Assembly (NCBI GenBank): GCA_003168375.1
Contig: PMSI01000003.1
Location: forward strand, 434,001-498,000
DNA length: 64,000 bases
Source of the DNA: Vulcanimicrobiota bacterium
Lineage (GTDB): Bacteria > Vulcanimicrobiota > Vulcanimicrobiia > Vulcanimicrobiales > Vulcanimicrobiaceae
Direction: 5' to 3'
Below, piece after piece: positions 32,778-41,495 of the stretch. The position numbers and the translations under genes are program-made. Positions within the stretch are counted from its first letter, which is position 1, and each line of letters begins with the position of its first letter. Under the pieces are notes generated by a model. That model ran no database searches. It was not told where the DNA came from and saw nothing but the letters and a program-made list of their open reading frames with translations.

Positions 32778-34067
32778 ATGCACGACGTCCCGCACGAGCA
32801 CGAATCGATCCTCGAGGTCGAGGCACCCCGGGTGAAGTTCGGGCGCGGTGCGATCGACGAGGTCGGGCCCGAAGCGGCCACGGCCGGGCTGCGGCGCGTC
32901 GCGCTGTTCACCGATCCGCGCCTCGCGAAGCTCGAGTTCGTCGAGCGCGCACGCCGTTCGCTGCGGAACGCGGGCGTCGACGTCGCCGAGTTCGACCGCG
33001 TGCGGATCGAGCCGACCGACGGCTCGTTCCGCGACGCCGCCGCGTTCGCGCAGGATGCGCGCGTCGACGGCTACGTCTCGGTCGGCGGCGGTTCGGTGAT
33101 CGACACAGCCAAGGCGGCGAACCTCTACGCCACCTATCCGGCGCCGTTCGAACGCTACGTCAACGCGCCGCTCGGCGAAGGCGCCGCGGTACCCGGCCCG
33201 TTGGCGCCGCACATCGCGTGCCCGACGACCTCGGGGACCGGGAGCGAGTGCACCGGGATCGCGATCTTCGACTTCGAGGCGCATGAGGTGAAGACCGGGA
33301 TCGCTTCGCGGCGTCTTCGCCCGACGCTCGGGATCGTCGATCCCGACGCGACGCGCACGCTCCCGGCGACGGTCGTCGCGTCGAGCGGGTTCGACGTCCT
33401 CGCGCACGCGCTCGAGTCGTACACGGCGCGGCCGTACACGGACCGGCCGCGTCCGGCAAGCCCGCTGGCGCGCCCGCTCTCGCAGGGGGCGAACCCGTAC
33501 AGCGATCTCGCGTGCGCCGAAGCGCTGCGTCTCCTCGGCGACAATCTCGAACGTGCCGTGCACGATGCCGGCGACGACGAGGCGCGCGAGGCGGTGATGT
33601 ACGCCGCCACGCTGGCGGGGATCGGCTTCGGAAACGCGGGCGTGCACGTGCCGCACGGAATGGCGTACGCCGTCGCCGGGCTCGTGCACGGCTACCGCCC
33701 GCCGGAGTACGACGCGGACCACGCGATGGTGCCGCACGGTATGTCGGTGATCGTCTCCGCGCCGTCGGTCGCGCGGTTCACCGCGTCCGCGGCACCGGAG
33801 AAACACCGCCGCATCGCGATGCTGCTCGGGGCCGAGCGCACCAAGCACGATGACGAGATCGGCGACGCGCTCGCCGTCGCGCTGGGGCGGCTGATGCGCG
33901 CGACGGGGATGCCGAACGGCTTGCGTGCCCTCGGGTACGCGGACGCCGACGTTCCGCGGCTGGTCGCCGGCGCATTCGCGCAGCAGCGGCTGCTCGCGAA
34001 CGCACCGCGACGGGTCGGCGAAGAAGAGCTCGCCGGACTCTTCGCCGGCGCGATGACGGTCTGGTAG
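32778..34067 (+). CDS. Hydroxyacid-oxoacid transhydrogenase (iron-containing alcohol dehydrogenase family)
   Basis: 429 aa. Dinucleotide motif [19 protein letters not shown] near 96-115, [14 protein letters not shown] near 150, and metal ligands in [25 protein letters not shown] and HAMVPHGMS. The insertion [19 protein letters not shown] and the C-terminal [24 protein letters not shown] match the ADHFE1/HOT branch, which transfers hydride between 4-hydroxybutyrate and 2-oxoglutarate. Cytosolic. A link with KorAB through 2-oxoglutarate is possible but not shown. Confidence 0.85.
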   Translation: MHDVPHEHESILEVEAPRVKFGRGAIDEVGPEAATAGLRRVALFTDPRLAKLEFVERARRSLRNAGVDVAEFDRVRIEPTDGSFRDAAAFAQDARVDGYVSVGGGSVIDTAKAANLYATYPAPFERYVNAPLGEGAAVPGPLAPHIACPTTSGTGSECTGIAIFDFEAHEVKTGIASRRLRPTLGIVDPDATRTLPATVVASSGFDVLAHALESYTARPYTDRPRPASPLARPLSQGANPYSDLACAEALRLLGDNLERAVHDAGDDEAREAVMYAATLAGIGFGNAGVHVPHGMAYAVAGLVHGYRPPEYDADHAMVPHGMSVIVSAPSVARFTASAAPEKHRRIAMLLGAERTKHDDEIGDALAVALGRLMRATGMPNGLRALGYADADVPRLVAGAFAQQRLLANAPRRVGEEELAGLFAGAMTVW

Positions 34068-34080
34068 GGAGCTTGCGCTA

Positions 34081-34659
34081 TCAGCCGGCGATGTGGTTCT
34101 TCGCGCGGCCGGTACGCACCGCGCGGGCGACCGCGATCGCGAGCGCGAGGAAGAGCAACCCGGCGATGATCGCGTACGCCGCAAAGAAGTAGAGCAGCCC
34201 GATCTCGGCGAGGTTCGTCCAGTCGAGCATCACGATCCCGACCCCGCACGACGCGACGCCGATCAGCGCGATCCCCCACGAGAGCGCCGATATCCGCGGG
34301 ATGAAGACGGCCGCGACGAACTCCAGCACCCCGGTCGCGATCGCCCAGAGCGAGACGATCAGGATCAGCAGCGGGATCCCGGGCGCATACGCCACCAGCA
34401 GCACTGCTACGACGAGACCGACGACACCGTCGGCGGCGACCAGCAGCCGGGAGCCGAGCGGGACGTGCAGCCGAGCCGCCAGCACGAGCGCGAGCACGCC
34501 GTCCGCCGCGAAGTACGCCGCCAGCAGCGCCTTGGCGGCGCCGGCCGAGATCTCGAAAGCGGCGATCCCGGCCGCGATCGCAACCACGCCGCGCAGGACC
34601 AGCACGACCCAGCGCCACGAGATGTGGATCCCGGTGACCTCCATGGAAGGAGTATACAC
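34081..34659 (-). CDS. HdeD/DUF308 family membrane protein
   Basis: 192 aa from GTG 34659 (ATG 34644 alternative). Six hydrophobic segments in three similar pairs ([60 protein letters not shown]..). The WxxxLLRGVxAIxxGI start is diagnostic for HdeD-like DUF308 proteins, linked to acid stress in E. coli. Divergent from dtd with an 18-nt gap. Confidence 0.8.
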   Translation of the reverse strand: MYTPSMEVTGIHISWRWVVLVLRGVVAIAAGIAAFEISAGAAKALLAAYFAADGVLALVLAARLHVPLGSRLLVAADGVVGLVVAVLLVAYAPGIPLLILIVSLWAIATGVLEFVAAVFIPRISALSWGIALIGVASCGVGIVMLDWTNLAEIGLLYFFAAYAIIAGLLFLALAIAVARAVRTGRAKNHIAG

Positions 34660-34677
34660 CAGTCGAACTCCGCCCGG

Positions 34678-35127
34678 GTGCGAGCCGTCGTGCAGCGCGT
34701 CACACGCGCCTCGGTCACCGTCGCGGGCGTCGTCAGTGGCGCGATCGAACGCGGCTTCCTGGCGCTGGTCGGCGTCGCCGTCGACGACGGCGAGGGTGAT
34801 GCTACTGCGCTGGCGCAGAAAGTCGCGGGGCTGCGCATCTTCGACGATGAGAACGGCGCGATGAACCTCAGCCTGGCCGATACCGGCGGAGCGGTGCTGC
34901 TCGTCTCGCAGTTCACCCTGCTCGGTGACGTTCGCAAGGGGCGCCGGCCGTCGTTCATCACGGCGGCAAGGGGCGAAGCTGCGCAGCGGCTCTTCGAGCT
35001 GGTCGCGGCGACCTTGCGCGCCGGTGGACTGCAGGTCGAGACCGGAGTCTTCGGGGCCGAGATGGCGGTCGAGCTGGTCAACGACGGTCCGGTGACGATC
35101 CTGATCGACACCAAGCGCGCGTTCTGA
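34678..35127 (+). CDS. dtd: D-aminoacyl-tRNA deacylase
   Basis: 149 aa from GTG 34678, beginning [17 protein letters not shown] as in Dtd. Catalytic-site motifs are present: [11 protein letters not shown] near 77-87 and the Gly-cisPro loop [10 protein letters not shown] near 134-143. Removes D-amino acids (and glycine from tRNA-Ala) from mischarged tRNA in the cytosol. Full family length. Confidence 0.93.
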   Translation: MRAVVQRVTRASVTVAGVVSGAIERGFLALVGVAVDDGEGDATALAQKVAGLRIFDDENGAMNLSLADTGGAVLLVSQFTLLGDVRKGRRPSFITAARGEAAQRLFELVAATLRAGGLQVETGVFGAEMAVELVNDGPVTILIDTKRAF

Positions 35128-35131
35128 GCGG

Positions 35132-35147
35132 GGTAAGGCGGCTTACC
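35132..35147 (+). terminator. Short hairpin after dtd
   Basis: GGTAAG-GCGG-CTTACC forms a perfect 6-bp stem with a 4-nt loop 5 nt after the dtd stop. There is no U-tract, so termination would have to be of a non-classical kind. Confidence 0.35.
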
Positions 35148-35213
35148 GGTCTCGATCCCCGGCGGCACCGGCGGCGGCGAACCCCGGTCTTGCACGAACC
35201 CTGATGGTTGCAT

Positions 35214-35237
35214 TGTCATCCTGAGCCTGTCGAAGGG
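35214..35237 (-). repeat. Dispersed 24-bp repeat, intergenic copy
   Basis: Reads tgtcatcctgagcctgtcga.. on the plus strand, the reverse complement of the copy inside queA (one mismatch in the core). Lies between dtd and the RcnA-like gene. Confidence 0.8.
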
Positions 35238-35302
35238 CGCAATCCGGCGGACGGTGCGCGCCGTTCAGCGGTCAGTTCCGTCCGACGCCGAAAAGGATCA
35301 CC

Positions 35303-36859
35303 ATGCGACGTCTGCTCCGGTTGGCCGGGGTCGTTGTCGTCGCCGTACTCGCAGTGGCGCGTCCGGCGGCGGCGCATCCGCTCGGGAATTTCACGGTCAA
35401 CCACCTGACGCGCATCACGCTCGACCGTGACGGGCTCCACGTCCGCTACGTCCTCGATCTGGCCGAGATCCCGGCCTTCACGCTGGACCGATCGCTCGAG
35501 CCGCACGGAACGCCCTCGCAGACGACGCTCGACCGGTGGGCGGCCGCGCACGCGCGTGAGATCGCGCCGCAACTCGCGCTGAACGTCGACGGCCGCGACG
35601 TCGCGCTGGTGCCCGTGACATCGACCGTTCGCACCAGGCCCGGTGCCGGCGGTCTGCCGACAGTGTATTTCACGGCCACGTACGCCGCGGCGATCGGCGC
35701 GGGGCTCCATCGCCTGGCGTATCGCGATCGAACCGAAGTGGGGCGACTCGGTTGGAAAGACGTCGTCACCGGAGCGGCGCGCGAACCCACCGACGAACTG
35801 CGTTCGTACCCAAACGCGCTGATCGGCTCGCCGCGGGCGCGCACCGCGCTCGCGGCGCACCTCGATGCCGAGGGCCGCGTGGTCGTCGACACCGCCGCAA
35901 CCGACGCGTCGGATGCCGCGGAGCCGGCGAGCGCTCTGCTCGCACGGTCGAATGCCCTCTCCGACGTCCTCGCCAAAGGCGCGGGCGATCCGCTGGTCGT
36001 CATCGGCGCGCTGCTGCTCGCGATCGCGCTCGGAGCGCTGCATGCGCTCGAGCCCGGTCACGGCAAGACCCTCCTCGCCGTCTCGCTCGTCGGCGCGCGC
36101 GCCACGCCGCGGCAGGCGCTCGTGCTCGCCTCCGCTTTGACGGTCGCCCACACGGCCGGCGTGCTCGCGCTCGGCCTCGTCGTGTTGGCGGCGACGAACT
36201 GGATCCTCCCCGAGCAGGTCTATCCGTGGATCACGCTGGCGTCGGGGGCCGTCGTGACGATCATCGGCGGTCGCGCCCTCGCGCGCGAACTCCGCCGCCG
36301 CCTGCCGTTCGCACACACCCACGAACACGCCCACGCGCTCGCGCACGCCCATGCGCACGATCACGTTCACGAGCAAGGCCACGCTCACGACCACCTCGAC
36401 GACGAGGCGCACGCCCGCGCGCACGCGATCCCGGGGACCGCGCCGCTGACGTTCCGCAGCGCCGTCGTCGCCGCGGCGAGCGGGAACATCGCTCCATGTC
36501 CGGCCGCGCTGGTCGTGCTGCTCGCCGCCATCGCGTTGCACCGCGTCGGCTACGGACTCGCCTTGATCGTCGCGTTCAGCGTCGGGCTCGCCGCAGTTCT
36601 GACCGTACTCGGAATCGCCGTCGTGCGGAGCGCCGCCTGGCTCGTCGCTCGCCCTCAGTTCGACCGCGCGGCGCGCTTCGCGCCGCTGGTCACATCGTTC
36701 GTCATCGCGACGCTCGGGGCGGTGATGGTGGGTCAAGGGTTCGCCGCGCAGGGAATCGGCGTGCCGGTCCCCGCCGTCGCGGGGCTCGTGCTGCTCGCGA
36801 TCGTCGGCTACGCACTCGCCTGGCACCAGCATCAGCGGCCGGCGGAGGTCCACGCGTGA
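35303..36859 (+). CDS. RcnA-like nickel/cobalt transporter with extracytoplasmic N-domain and His-rich loop
   Basis: 518 aa. Signal-like segment, then ~190 residues of soluble domain (HPLGNFTVNHLTRITLDRDGLHVRYVLDLAEIPAF, recognised in pieces such as NFTVNHLTR). The membrane part starts ~225 with GALHALEPGHGKTLLA, a metal-binding HxxxPxHGK motif, followed by AHTAGVLALGL, a loop with about 17 histidines (residues 338-375) and GNIAPCPAALVVLL. Probably exports or imports Ni2+/Co2+ across the inner membrane. Stop overlaps the next transporter's GTG. Confidence 0.85.
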   Translation: MRRLLRLAGVVVVAVLAVARPAAAHPLGNFTVNHLTRITLDRDGLHVRYVLDLAEIPAFTLDRSLEPHGTPSQTTLDRWAAAHAREIAPQLALNVDGRDVALVPVTSTVRTRPGAGGLPTVYFTATYAAAIGAGLHRLAYRDRTEVGRLGWKDVVTGAAREPTDELRSYPNALIGSPRARTALAAHLDAEGRVVVDTAATDASDAAEPASALLARSNALSDVLAKGAGDPLVVIGALLLAIALGALHALEPGHGKTLLAVSLVGARATPRQALVLASALTVAHTAGVLALGLVVLAATNWILPEQVYPWITLASGAVVTIIGGRALARELRRRLPFAHTHEHAHALAHAHAHDHVHEQGHAHDHLDDEAHARAHAIPGTAPLTFRSAVVAAASGNIAPCPAALVVLLAAIALHRVGYGLALIVAFSVGLAAVLTVLGIAVVRSAAWLVARPQFDRAARFAPLVTSFVIATLGAVMVGQGFAAQGIGVPVPAVAGLVLLAIVGYALAWHQHQRPAEVHA

Positions 36860-37662
36860 TCGCCCTCGGCGCGTTCACCGTCTTCGTCCTCGGCATGCGC
36901 CACGGAGCGGATCCCGACCACCTCGCGGCGATCGACAACGTGACGCGAAACGCCTACGTGAAGACGCCGCTGCTCAGCCGCTTCGTCGGCACGTTCTTTG
37001 CCGGCGGGCACACCGTGATGGTCCTCGCGATCTCCGCGCTGGTCGGCTTGCTCGGAACGCGCTTCGCAGCACACGGCGCCGCGATCGAGCTGATCGGCAC
37101 CTGGGTCTCGATCGTCGTGCTGCTGCTCGTCGCCGCGATGAACGTGCGCACGCTGCGAACCGGCGGCACGCGGGTCGCAGGCGCGAAGACGTCGCTGCTG
37201 CCGAAACGTTTGCGCGAGGGGTCGAGCGCACTGCTCGCGATACCGATCGGACTGCTCTTCGGCTTCGGATTCGAGACGTCGAGCCAGATCGCGGCGTACG
37301 CGGCCGCGTTCGGTGCGGGTCACGGGATCGCCGGAGCGTTGATCGTCGGCGGGATGTTCTCGGTGGGAATGATCTGCACGGATACGCTGGACTCGGTCCT
37401 CGTCCACCGGCTGATCTCGTATCGCTCCGACCGCTTGCCCGCGATCATGCGCGTGTGGATCGCCGCCGTCACGGCGCTTGCGGTGATCGTCGCACTCTAC
37501 GAGATCGCGCAAGTGCTCGGCTGGAAGTCGCCGGTCGGCGACCTGACGCTCAGCGCCGCGCTCGTGCTCGCGCTGCTCAGCGTCTTCACGTACCTGTTCT
37601 TCCAAACGCGCCGCCGCGCGCTCGATGCGCCTTCAGGTGCAGCAGCGCCGGTCGATCTCTAA
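36856..37662 (+). CDS. NiCoT-family nickel/cobalt permease (HoxN/NixA-like)
   Basis: 268 aa from GTG 36856. Signature RHGADPDHLAAIDNVTR in TM2 (the Hx4DH metal-recognition motif), FAGGHTVMV, and LFGFGFETSSQIA as the second NiCoT motif. About seven TM segments. It overlaps the RcnA-like gene by 4 nt, so two different Ni/Co transporters are made together; one may feed and one relieve the cell. Confidence 0.88.
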   Translation: MIALGAFTVFVLGMRHGADPDHLAAIDNVTRNAYVKTPLLSRFVGTFFAGGHTVMVLAISALVGLLGTRFAAHGAAIELIGTWVSIVVLLLVAAMNVRTLRTGGTRVAGAKTSLLPKRLREGSSALLAIPIGLLFGFGFETSSQIAAYAAAFGAGHGIAGALIVGGMFSVGMICTDTLDSVLVHRLISYRSDRLPAIMRVWIAAVTALAVIVALYEIAQVLGWKSPVGDLTLSAALVLALLSVFTYLFFQTRRRALDAPSGAAAPVDL

Positions 37663-37690
37663 CTGCGGCAATCCAAAGAACGCGCGCATC

Positions 37691-37707
37691 CGTCTACCGT
37701 GTAGACG
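37691..37707 (+). promoter_or_regulatory. Perfect 7-bp inverted repeat before the DUF4331 gene
   Basis: cgtctac-cgt-gtagacg, 28 nt after the NiCoT stop and about 45 nt before the DUF4331 start. Followed by cacccttt, so it could be a weak terminator or a metal-regulator operator. Confidence 0.35.
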
Positions 37708-37751
37708 CACCCTTTCGAGCGTCTCTCCCGAACCACCGAGGAGATCGCATC

Positions 37752-38525
37752 ATGACATCACGCTCCGGCGCGCTCGGAAGCGGCTTGGCCGCGCTCGCGC
37801 TGGTCCTCACGGCCGTCCTGTACAACGTGCTGCCCGTTCGCGGCTCGGACCATCAGGACTCGCCGACGGTCGTCGCGCGACCCGCGGCCGACATTACCGA
37901 CGTCTTCGTCTATCCCGCCGGCGACAATCCGAGCAACGTCGTGCTGCAGATGGACGTCAGCCCGCTCTTGACGCCCGCCAACGCGTCGCAGGCCGCGCTC
38001 GATCCGGCCGTGCTGTATCAGTTCAAGATCGCGCACGGAACGAGCGCCGGCCAAGAGGACATGGCGATCCAGGTCCAGGCGATCGGCGCCGGACCGACGC
38101 AGACGGTCGCCGTCTACGGACCCTTCGCGCCCGTCCCGGGAACGGTATCCACCGCCGGGCCGCTCTCCGGCACCGTCGCGTTCAACTCGACGAGCGCCGC
38201 CGCGCTCGCGAACGGGATGCGCGTCTTCGCAGGACCGCGCGCCGATCCGTTCTTCTTCGACCTGTTCCAATTCTTCAGTTTCCTGCCCGACCGCAACTAC
38301 CAGACGGCGGGGGCGTCGCCGAAGGCGCCGTTCTCGTTCAAGTTCCCGGCTCCGGCGGGCGCGTTTGCGAGCTGCGTACAGGGGACTCCGAACGACGCGC
38401 TCTCGAGCAACTCGTTCAACGTGCTCTCGATCGTGATCGAGGCTCCGAGGTCGCTGATCGCTCCGGCCTCCGGTTCTCAGGTGATCCATCTCTGGGCGAC
38501 CACCAGCACCGTCAGCGGAACATAG
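37752..38525 (+). CDS. DUF4331 protein, N-terminal half
   Basis: 257 aa, ATG 37752 with GAGGAG upstream. Signal/anchor segment (LGSGLAALALVLTAVLYNVL), then RGSDHQDSPTVVARPAADITDVFVYP, the diagnostic start of DUF4331 (SSHREAP..D.AADITDLYAF), and FAGPRADPFFFDLFQFF. It ends where usual DUF4331 proteins continue with a second domain; that domain is encoded by the next gene. Exported; function not known. Confidence 0.8.
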   Translation: MTSRSGALGSGLAALALVLTAVLYNVLPVRGSDHQDSPTVVARPAADITDVFVYPAGDNPSNVVLQMDVSPLLTPANASQAALDPAVLYQFKIAHGTSAGQEDMAIQVQAIGAGPTQTVAVYGPFAPVPGTVSTAGPLSGTVAFNSTSAAALANGMRVFAGPRADPFFFDLFQFFSFLPDRNYQTAGASPKAPFSFKFPAPAGAFASCVQGTPNDALSSNSFNVLSIVIEAPRSLIAPASGSQVIHLWATTSTVSGT

Positions 38526-38533
38526 GAGAGACC

Positions 38534-39130
38534 ATGCGACAATCCATCCTCAGCTTCGTCGCGGTCTACGCCGTCGTGCTCTGCACGTCGAGCTGCAACG
38601 GCGGTTCGACCTCCGTCCCGAACCTGAACACGGGAAGCCAGGCGCAGTTCAAACAGATCGAACGCCTGGGGCGTCCGGCGGTGAAAGAGCTGTTCCAGCA
38701 GTTCGCCAATCACGACGGAACCAACAAAACCGCGCCCTGGCAGCTGCCGGTCTCCGGACAGACGCTCTATCAAGAGATCGGTTCGTTCACCACCAGCGTC
38801 GCCGGACGCGACGCGGCGCACGCCGCGACGCTGCAGGCGATCCTAATCCCCGACGAGATCGCGGCCGATCTCTCGAAGTCCGGTTCCGCCGCGTATCTCG
38901 GCGTCGAGACCGGTGGCGCTACCGGCGGGACGTTCGGGGGCCGCGGGCTGCCGGACGACGTGATCGACATCTCGCTCGGCGCGGTGTTCGGCAACACACT
39001 CAGCGCGCTCGGCCTCATTCCGGACGACGGCAAGGAGTCGCCGTGCCTGACCACCGACAACGTTTCGCAGAAGAACGCGCAGGACAACGTCACGCCGGCC
39101 GTCTTCCCGTATGGCGGGGCGCCGCACTAA
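38534..39130 (+). CDS. Lipoprotein equivalent to the C-terminal half of DUF4331
   Basis: 198 aa, ATG 38534 with AGGAG. Lipobox LCTSSC|N. Contains RLGRPAVKELFQQF, LIPDEIAADLS, GGRGLPDDVIDISL, which resemble the RxGxPLVNEV, xPDxL and GGRxLxDDVVDxxL blocks in the second half of DUF4331 proteins. So the family domain appears split between a signal-peptide protein and a lipoprotein. Its 3' end overlaps the next start by 20 nt. Confidence 0.75.
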   Translation: MRQSILSFVAVYAVVLCTSSCNGGSTSVPNLNTGSQAQFKQIERLGRPAVKELFQQFANHDGTNKTAPWQLPVSGQTLYQEIGSFTTSVAGRDAAHAATLQAILIPDEIAADLSKSGSAAYLGVETGGATGGTFGGRGLPDDVIDISLGAVFGNTLSALGLIPDDGKESPCLTTDNVSQKNAQDNVTPAVFPYGGAPH

Positions 39131-40334
39131 GCGCCGGCTTTCCGCGGTAACGGTCATCGCCGCGAGCGCGCTGGTCGCGCTCGCGGCCTGGCCGGCATAC
39201 CTGAACGGGAAGGCGCCGGTTGCAGCCGCTGAGGCACCCGCCGCGGCGGTCAAGCCCGACTGGCGCGTCCGCGACGCCAGCATCGCGTTTCTCGAATCGC
39301 GCGCCGGACGCGTGCGGGGCGACATGCTGACGCCGCGCATGCTCTCGGGGGAATACGTGCAGCGCTACCGCGAACGCGGCGACATCGGTGATGTCGTGCG
39401 TGCCGAACAGGCGGCGCGCATCTCACTCGTCGCTCAGCCGCGCGGTAACATCGCCGGCGAGGCCGCGCTGGCCGGCGCGCTGCTCACGTTGCACCGCTTC
39501 CGCGAAGCGAAGGCGGCGATCGCTCGCGCTCGCATCTGGCTGCGCGACGATCCCGGCTTGGCGGCGGAAGAAGCAGCGCTCGACCTGGAGCTGGGCGACG
39601 TCGCGGGCGCACGCCGAATCGCGGGAGCGTATCGCGACGATCCGGCGTTCGACGTCGTCACGGCGCGGCTCGAAGAGGAGACCGGCGGTCTCGCCGATGC
39701 TCGGGCCCACGTCGAACGCGCGATGCGCCGGGCCGATGCGATCTACGACACGCCGGCGGAGCGCCGCGCCTGGCTGCACGCCCGCGCCGCGGAACTCGCG
39801 CTCGAGGCCGGCGACACGGCCGCGGCCGGCCGCGCGACGGACGAGGCGATCGCGATCTTTCCGGCGCACCTGCGCGCGCTCACGATCGCCGTCCGGGTGG
39901 CGCTCGCGAACGGAGATACCGCGACCGCAGAAGCCGCCGCGCAGCGCGCCGTCGCCGTGCAGCCGAACCCCGAGGTGCTCGGACTGCTCGGAGACATCCA
40001 AGCCGCGCGTGGGGAGACCGCCGCCGCCGCGGCGAGCCGTGACGTGCTCCTTGCGGTGGCGCGGATCGGCGACGCGCTGCACGTGAACGATCGCTTGATC
40101 GCGCTCTGGGAGGCCGATCACGGCGTCCGGGTCGACCACGCCTACGGCATCGCCCGGCGCGATCTCGCGGTGCGGGACGACATCTATGCCGAGGACGCCG
40201 TGGCCTGGACGGCTGCGCGTTCCGGCCGGTGGGGAATCGCCCGGCGCGCGATCGCCAAGGCGTTGCGCTACGGGACCCAAGATCCCGCGATCCGCCGGCA
40301 CGCCGCGGCGATCGCGGCCCACCTTGGCGCCTAG
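39111..40334 (+). CDS. TPR-repeat protein with N-terminal membrane anchor
   Basis: 407 aa, starting inside the preceding gene. N-terminal TM/signal (VTVIAASALVALAAWPAYL). Remaining ~350 residues are helical repeats (e.g. GALLTLHRFREAKAAIARARIWL, ARAAELALEAGDTAAAGRATDEAI, RAVAVQPNPEVLGLLGDIQAARG). TPR proteins are often found next to DUF4331 genes, which supports a joint periplasmic complex; details unknown. Confidence 0.75.
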   Translation: MAGRRTKRRLSAVTVIAASALVALAAWPAYLNGKAPVAAAEAPAAAVKPDWRVRDASIAFLESRAGRVRGDMLTPRMLSGEYVQRYRERGDIGDVVRAEQAARISLVAQPRGNIAGEAALAGALLTLHRFREAKAAIARARIWLRDDPGLAAEEAALDLELGDVAGARRIAGAYRDDPAFDVVTARLEEETGGLADARAHVERAMRRADAIYDTPAERRAWLHARAAELALEAGDTAAAGRATDEAIAIFPAHLRALTIAVRVALANGDTATAEAAAQRAVAVQPNPEVLGLLGDIQAARGETAAAAASRDVLLAVARIGDALHVNDRLIALWEADHGVRVDHAYGIARRDLAVRDDIYAEDAVAWTAARSGRWGIARRAIAKALRYGTQDPAIRRHAAAIAAHLGA

Positions 40335-40382
40335 CGGATCTCCGGTACGCGGATTCGCGCGACCGGCCTGGAATGAGGCACC

Positions 40383-40712
40383 ATGCGCCGCCGCATTCTG
40401 AACACGATGAAGCGGCTCGAGATCATCCTCGAGCGCGACCAAGTCGACGCCGTCCGCGGCGTCCTGCAAGAGCACGCGACCGGCTACACGATCATTCCGG
40501 GCTGCACGGGATTCGGCCACCATGGGAAACGCGATGGCGATCTCGCCCTGCTCGTGACCGTGGTGACCCGCGACCACGCCGACCCGATCCTCGACGCGGT
40601 GCTGCCGCTGCTCGACCGCCGCTCCGGGGTCGTGCTGATCACCGAGGTGCAGGTGGTCCGCGGCGAGCACTTCGTCCCCGAGCTGAGGGACAAAGTCGCG
40701 CACCGGCACTGA
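40383..40712 (+). CDS. PII-like regulatory protein
   Basis: 109 aa (101 if ATG 40407 is used). MKRLEIILERDQVDAVRGVLQEHATGYTIIPGCTGFGHHG matches the first half of PII folds in short blocks (KRLEIIL, YTIIPGCTGFG), with LVTVVTRDHADPILDAVLPLL and VLITEVQVVRGEHF following. The T-loop is short and lacks the uridylylated Tyr, placing it among PII-like proteins that sense nucleotides or bicarbonate/metal status next to transporters. Confidence 0.75.
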   Translation: MRRRILNTMKRLEIILERDQVDAVRGVLQEHATGYTIIPGCTGFGHHGKRDGDLALLVTVVTRDHADPILDAVLPLLDRRSGVVLITEVQVVRGEHFVPELRDKVAHRH

Positions 40713-40721
40713 ACTCGTGCG

Positions 40722-41495
40722 CTACTCGCCCGTCCAGTGCGGGCGGCGCTTGTCGAGAAACGCCGTGAGGCCTTCGCGGAAGTCATGGCTTCCGTAACAG
40801 AGCCGGATGAGATCCTCGTCGTCGGGGAGCGGCGTCGCCGACCGCAGCCGGCGAACCATTTCCTTGCTGGCGCGCAGCGTCAGCGGCGCCAGCGTGGCGA
40901 TCGCTTCGGCCTGCTCCTGCGCGCGCGCGTGCAGGCTTGCCGCGTCGGAGACGACTTCGGTGAGAAAACCGAGCCTGTGCGCGTCGTCCGCGTCGAGCAG
41001 CACGCCGCTGAGCAGCAACGCCTTGACCTTGTCGAGACCGATGAGCTCGCCGACGCGCGCGACGTTGCGCAGGGAGATGCAGTTTCCCAGCGTGCGCGCG
41101 ATCGGGACGCCGATGCGCGTGCCGGGTGCGCCGATCCGCAGGTCGCACGCCGCCGCGATGCTGACGCCGCCACCGGTGCATGCCCCCGCGATCGCGGCGA
41201 TCGCCGGGACGGGGAGCGCTTCGAGCGCGTCGACCACGCCGTGCATGCGCGCCTCGTACGCAACGCCGTCGTCGGCGCCGCGGAACGCGCGGAACTCGGC
41301 GATGTCGGTGCCGGCGACGAACGCCGCGTCGCCCGAACCGGTCAACACCACCGCGCGCAGCGAAGGATCGGCCGCGAGCTCGACGGTGATCTCGCGCAGC
41401 CGCTGCCACATCGCGAAGGTCATCGCGTTGCGCGCTTGCGGCCGGTCGAAGACGACCCAGACGATGCCGCGCTCGCGGCGCTCGACGCGGATCAT
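40722..41495 (-). CDS. Enoyl-CoA hydratase/isomerase
   Basis: 257 aa crotonase fold. NAMTFAMW, oxyanion motifs FVAGTDIAEF near 68 and ACTGGGVSIAAACDLRIG near 107-124. The usual acidic pair of hydratases is not obvious: the second position region reads GNCISLRNVARVGE, so isomerase or lyase activity is possible. Overlaps the CoA-transferase stop by 4 nt. Confidence 0.85.
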   Translation of the reverse strand: MIRVERRERGIVWVVFDRPQARNAMTFAMWQRLREITVELAADPSLRAVVLTGSGDAAFVAGTDIAEFRAFRGADDGVAYEARMHGVVDALEALPVPAIAAIAGACTGGGVSIAAACDLRIGAPGTRIGVPIARTLGNCISLRNVARVGELIGLDKVKALLLSGVLLDADDAHRLGFLTEVVSDAASLHARAQEQAEAIATLAPLTLRASKEMVRRLRSATPLPDDEDLIRLCYGSHDFREGLTAFLDKRRPHWTGE

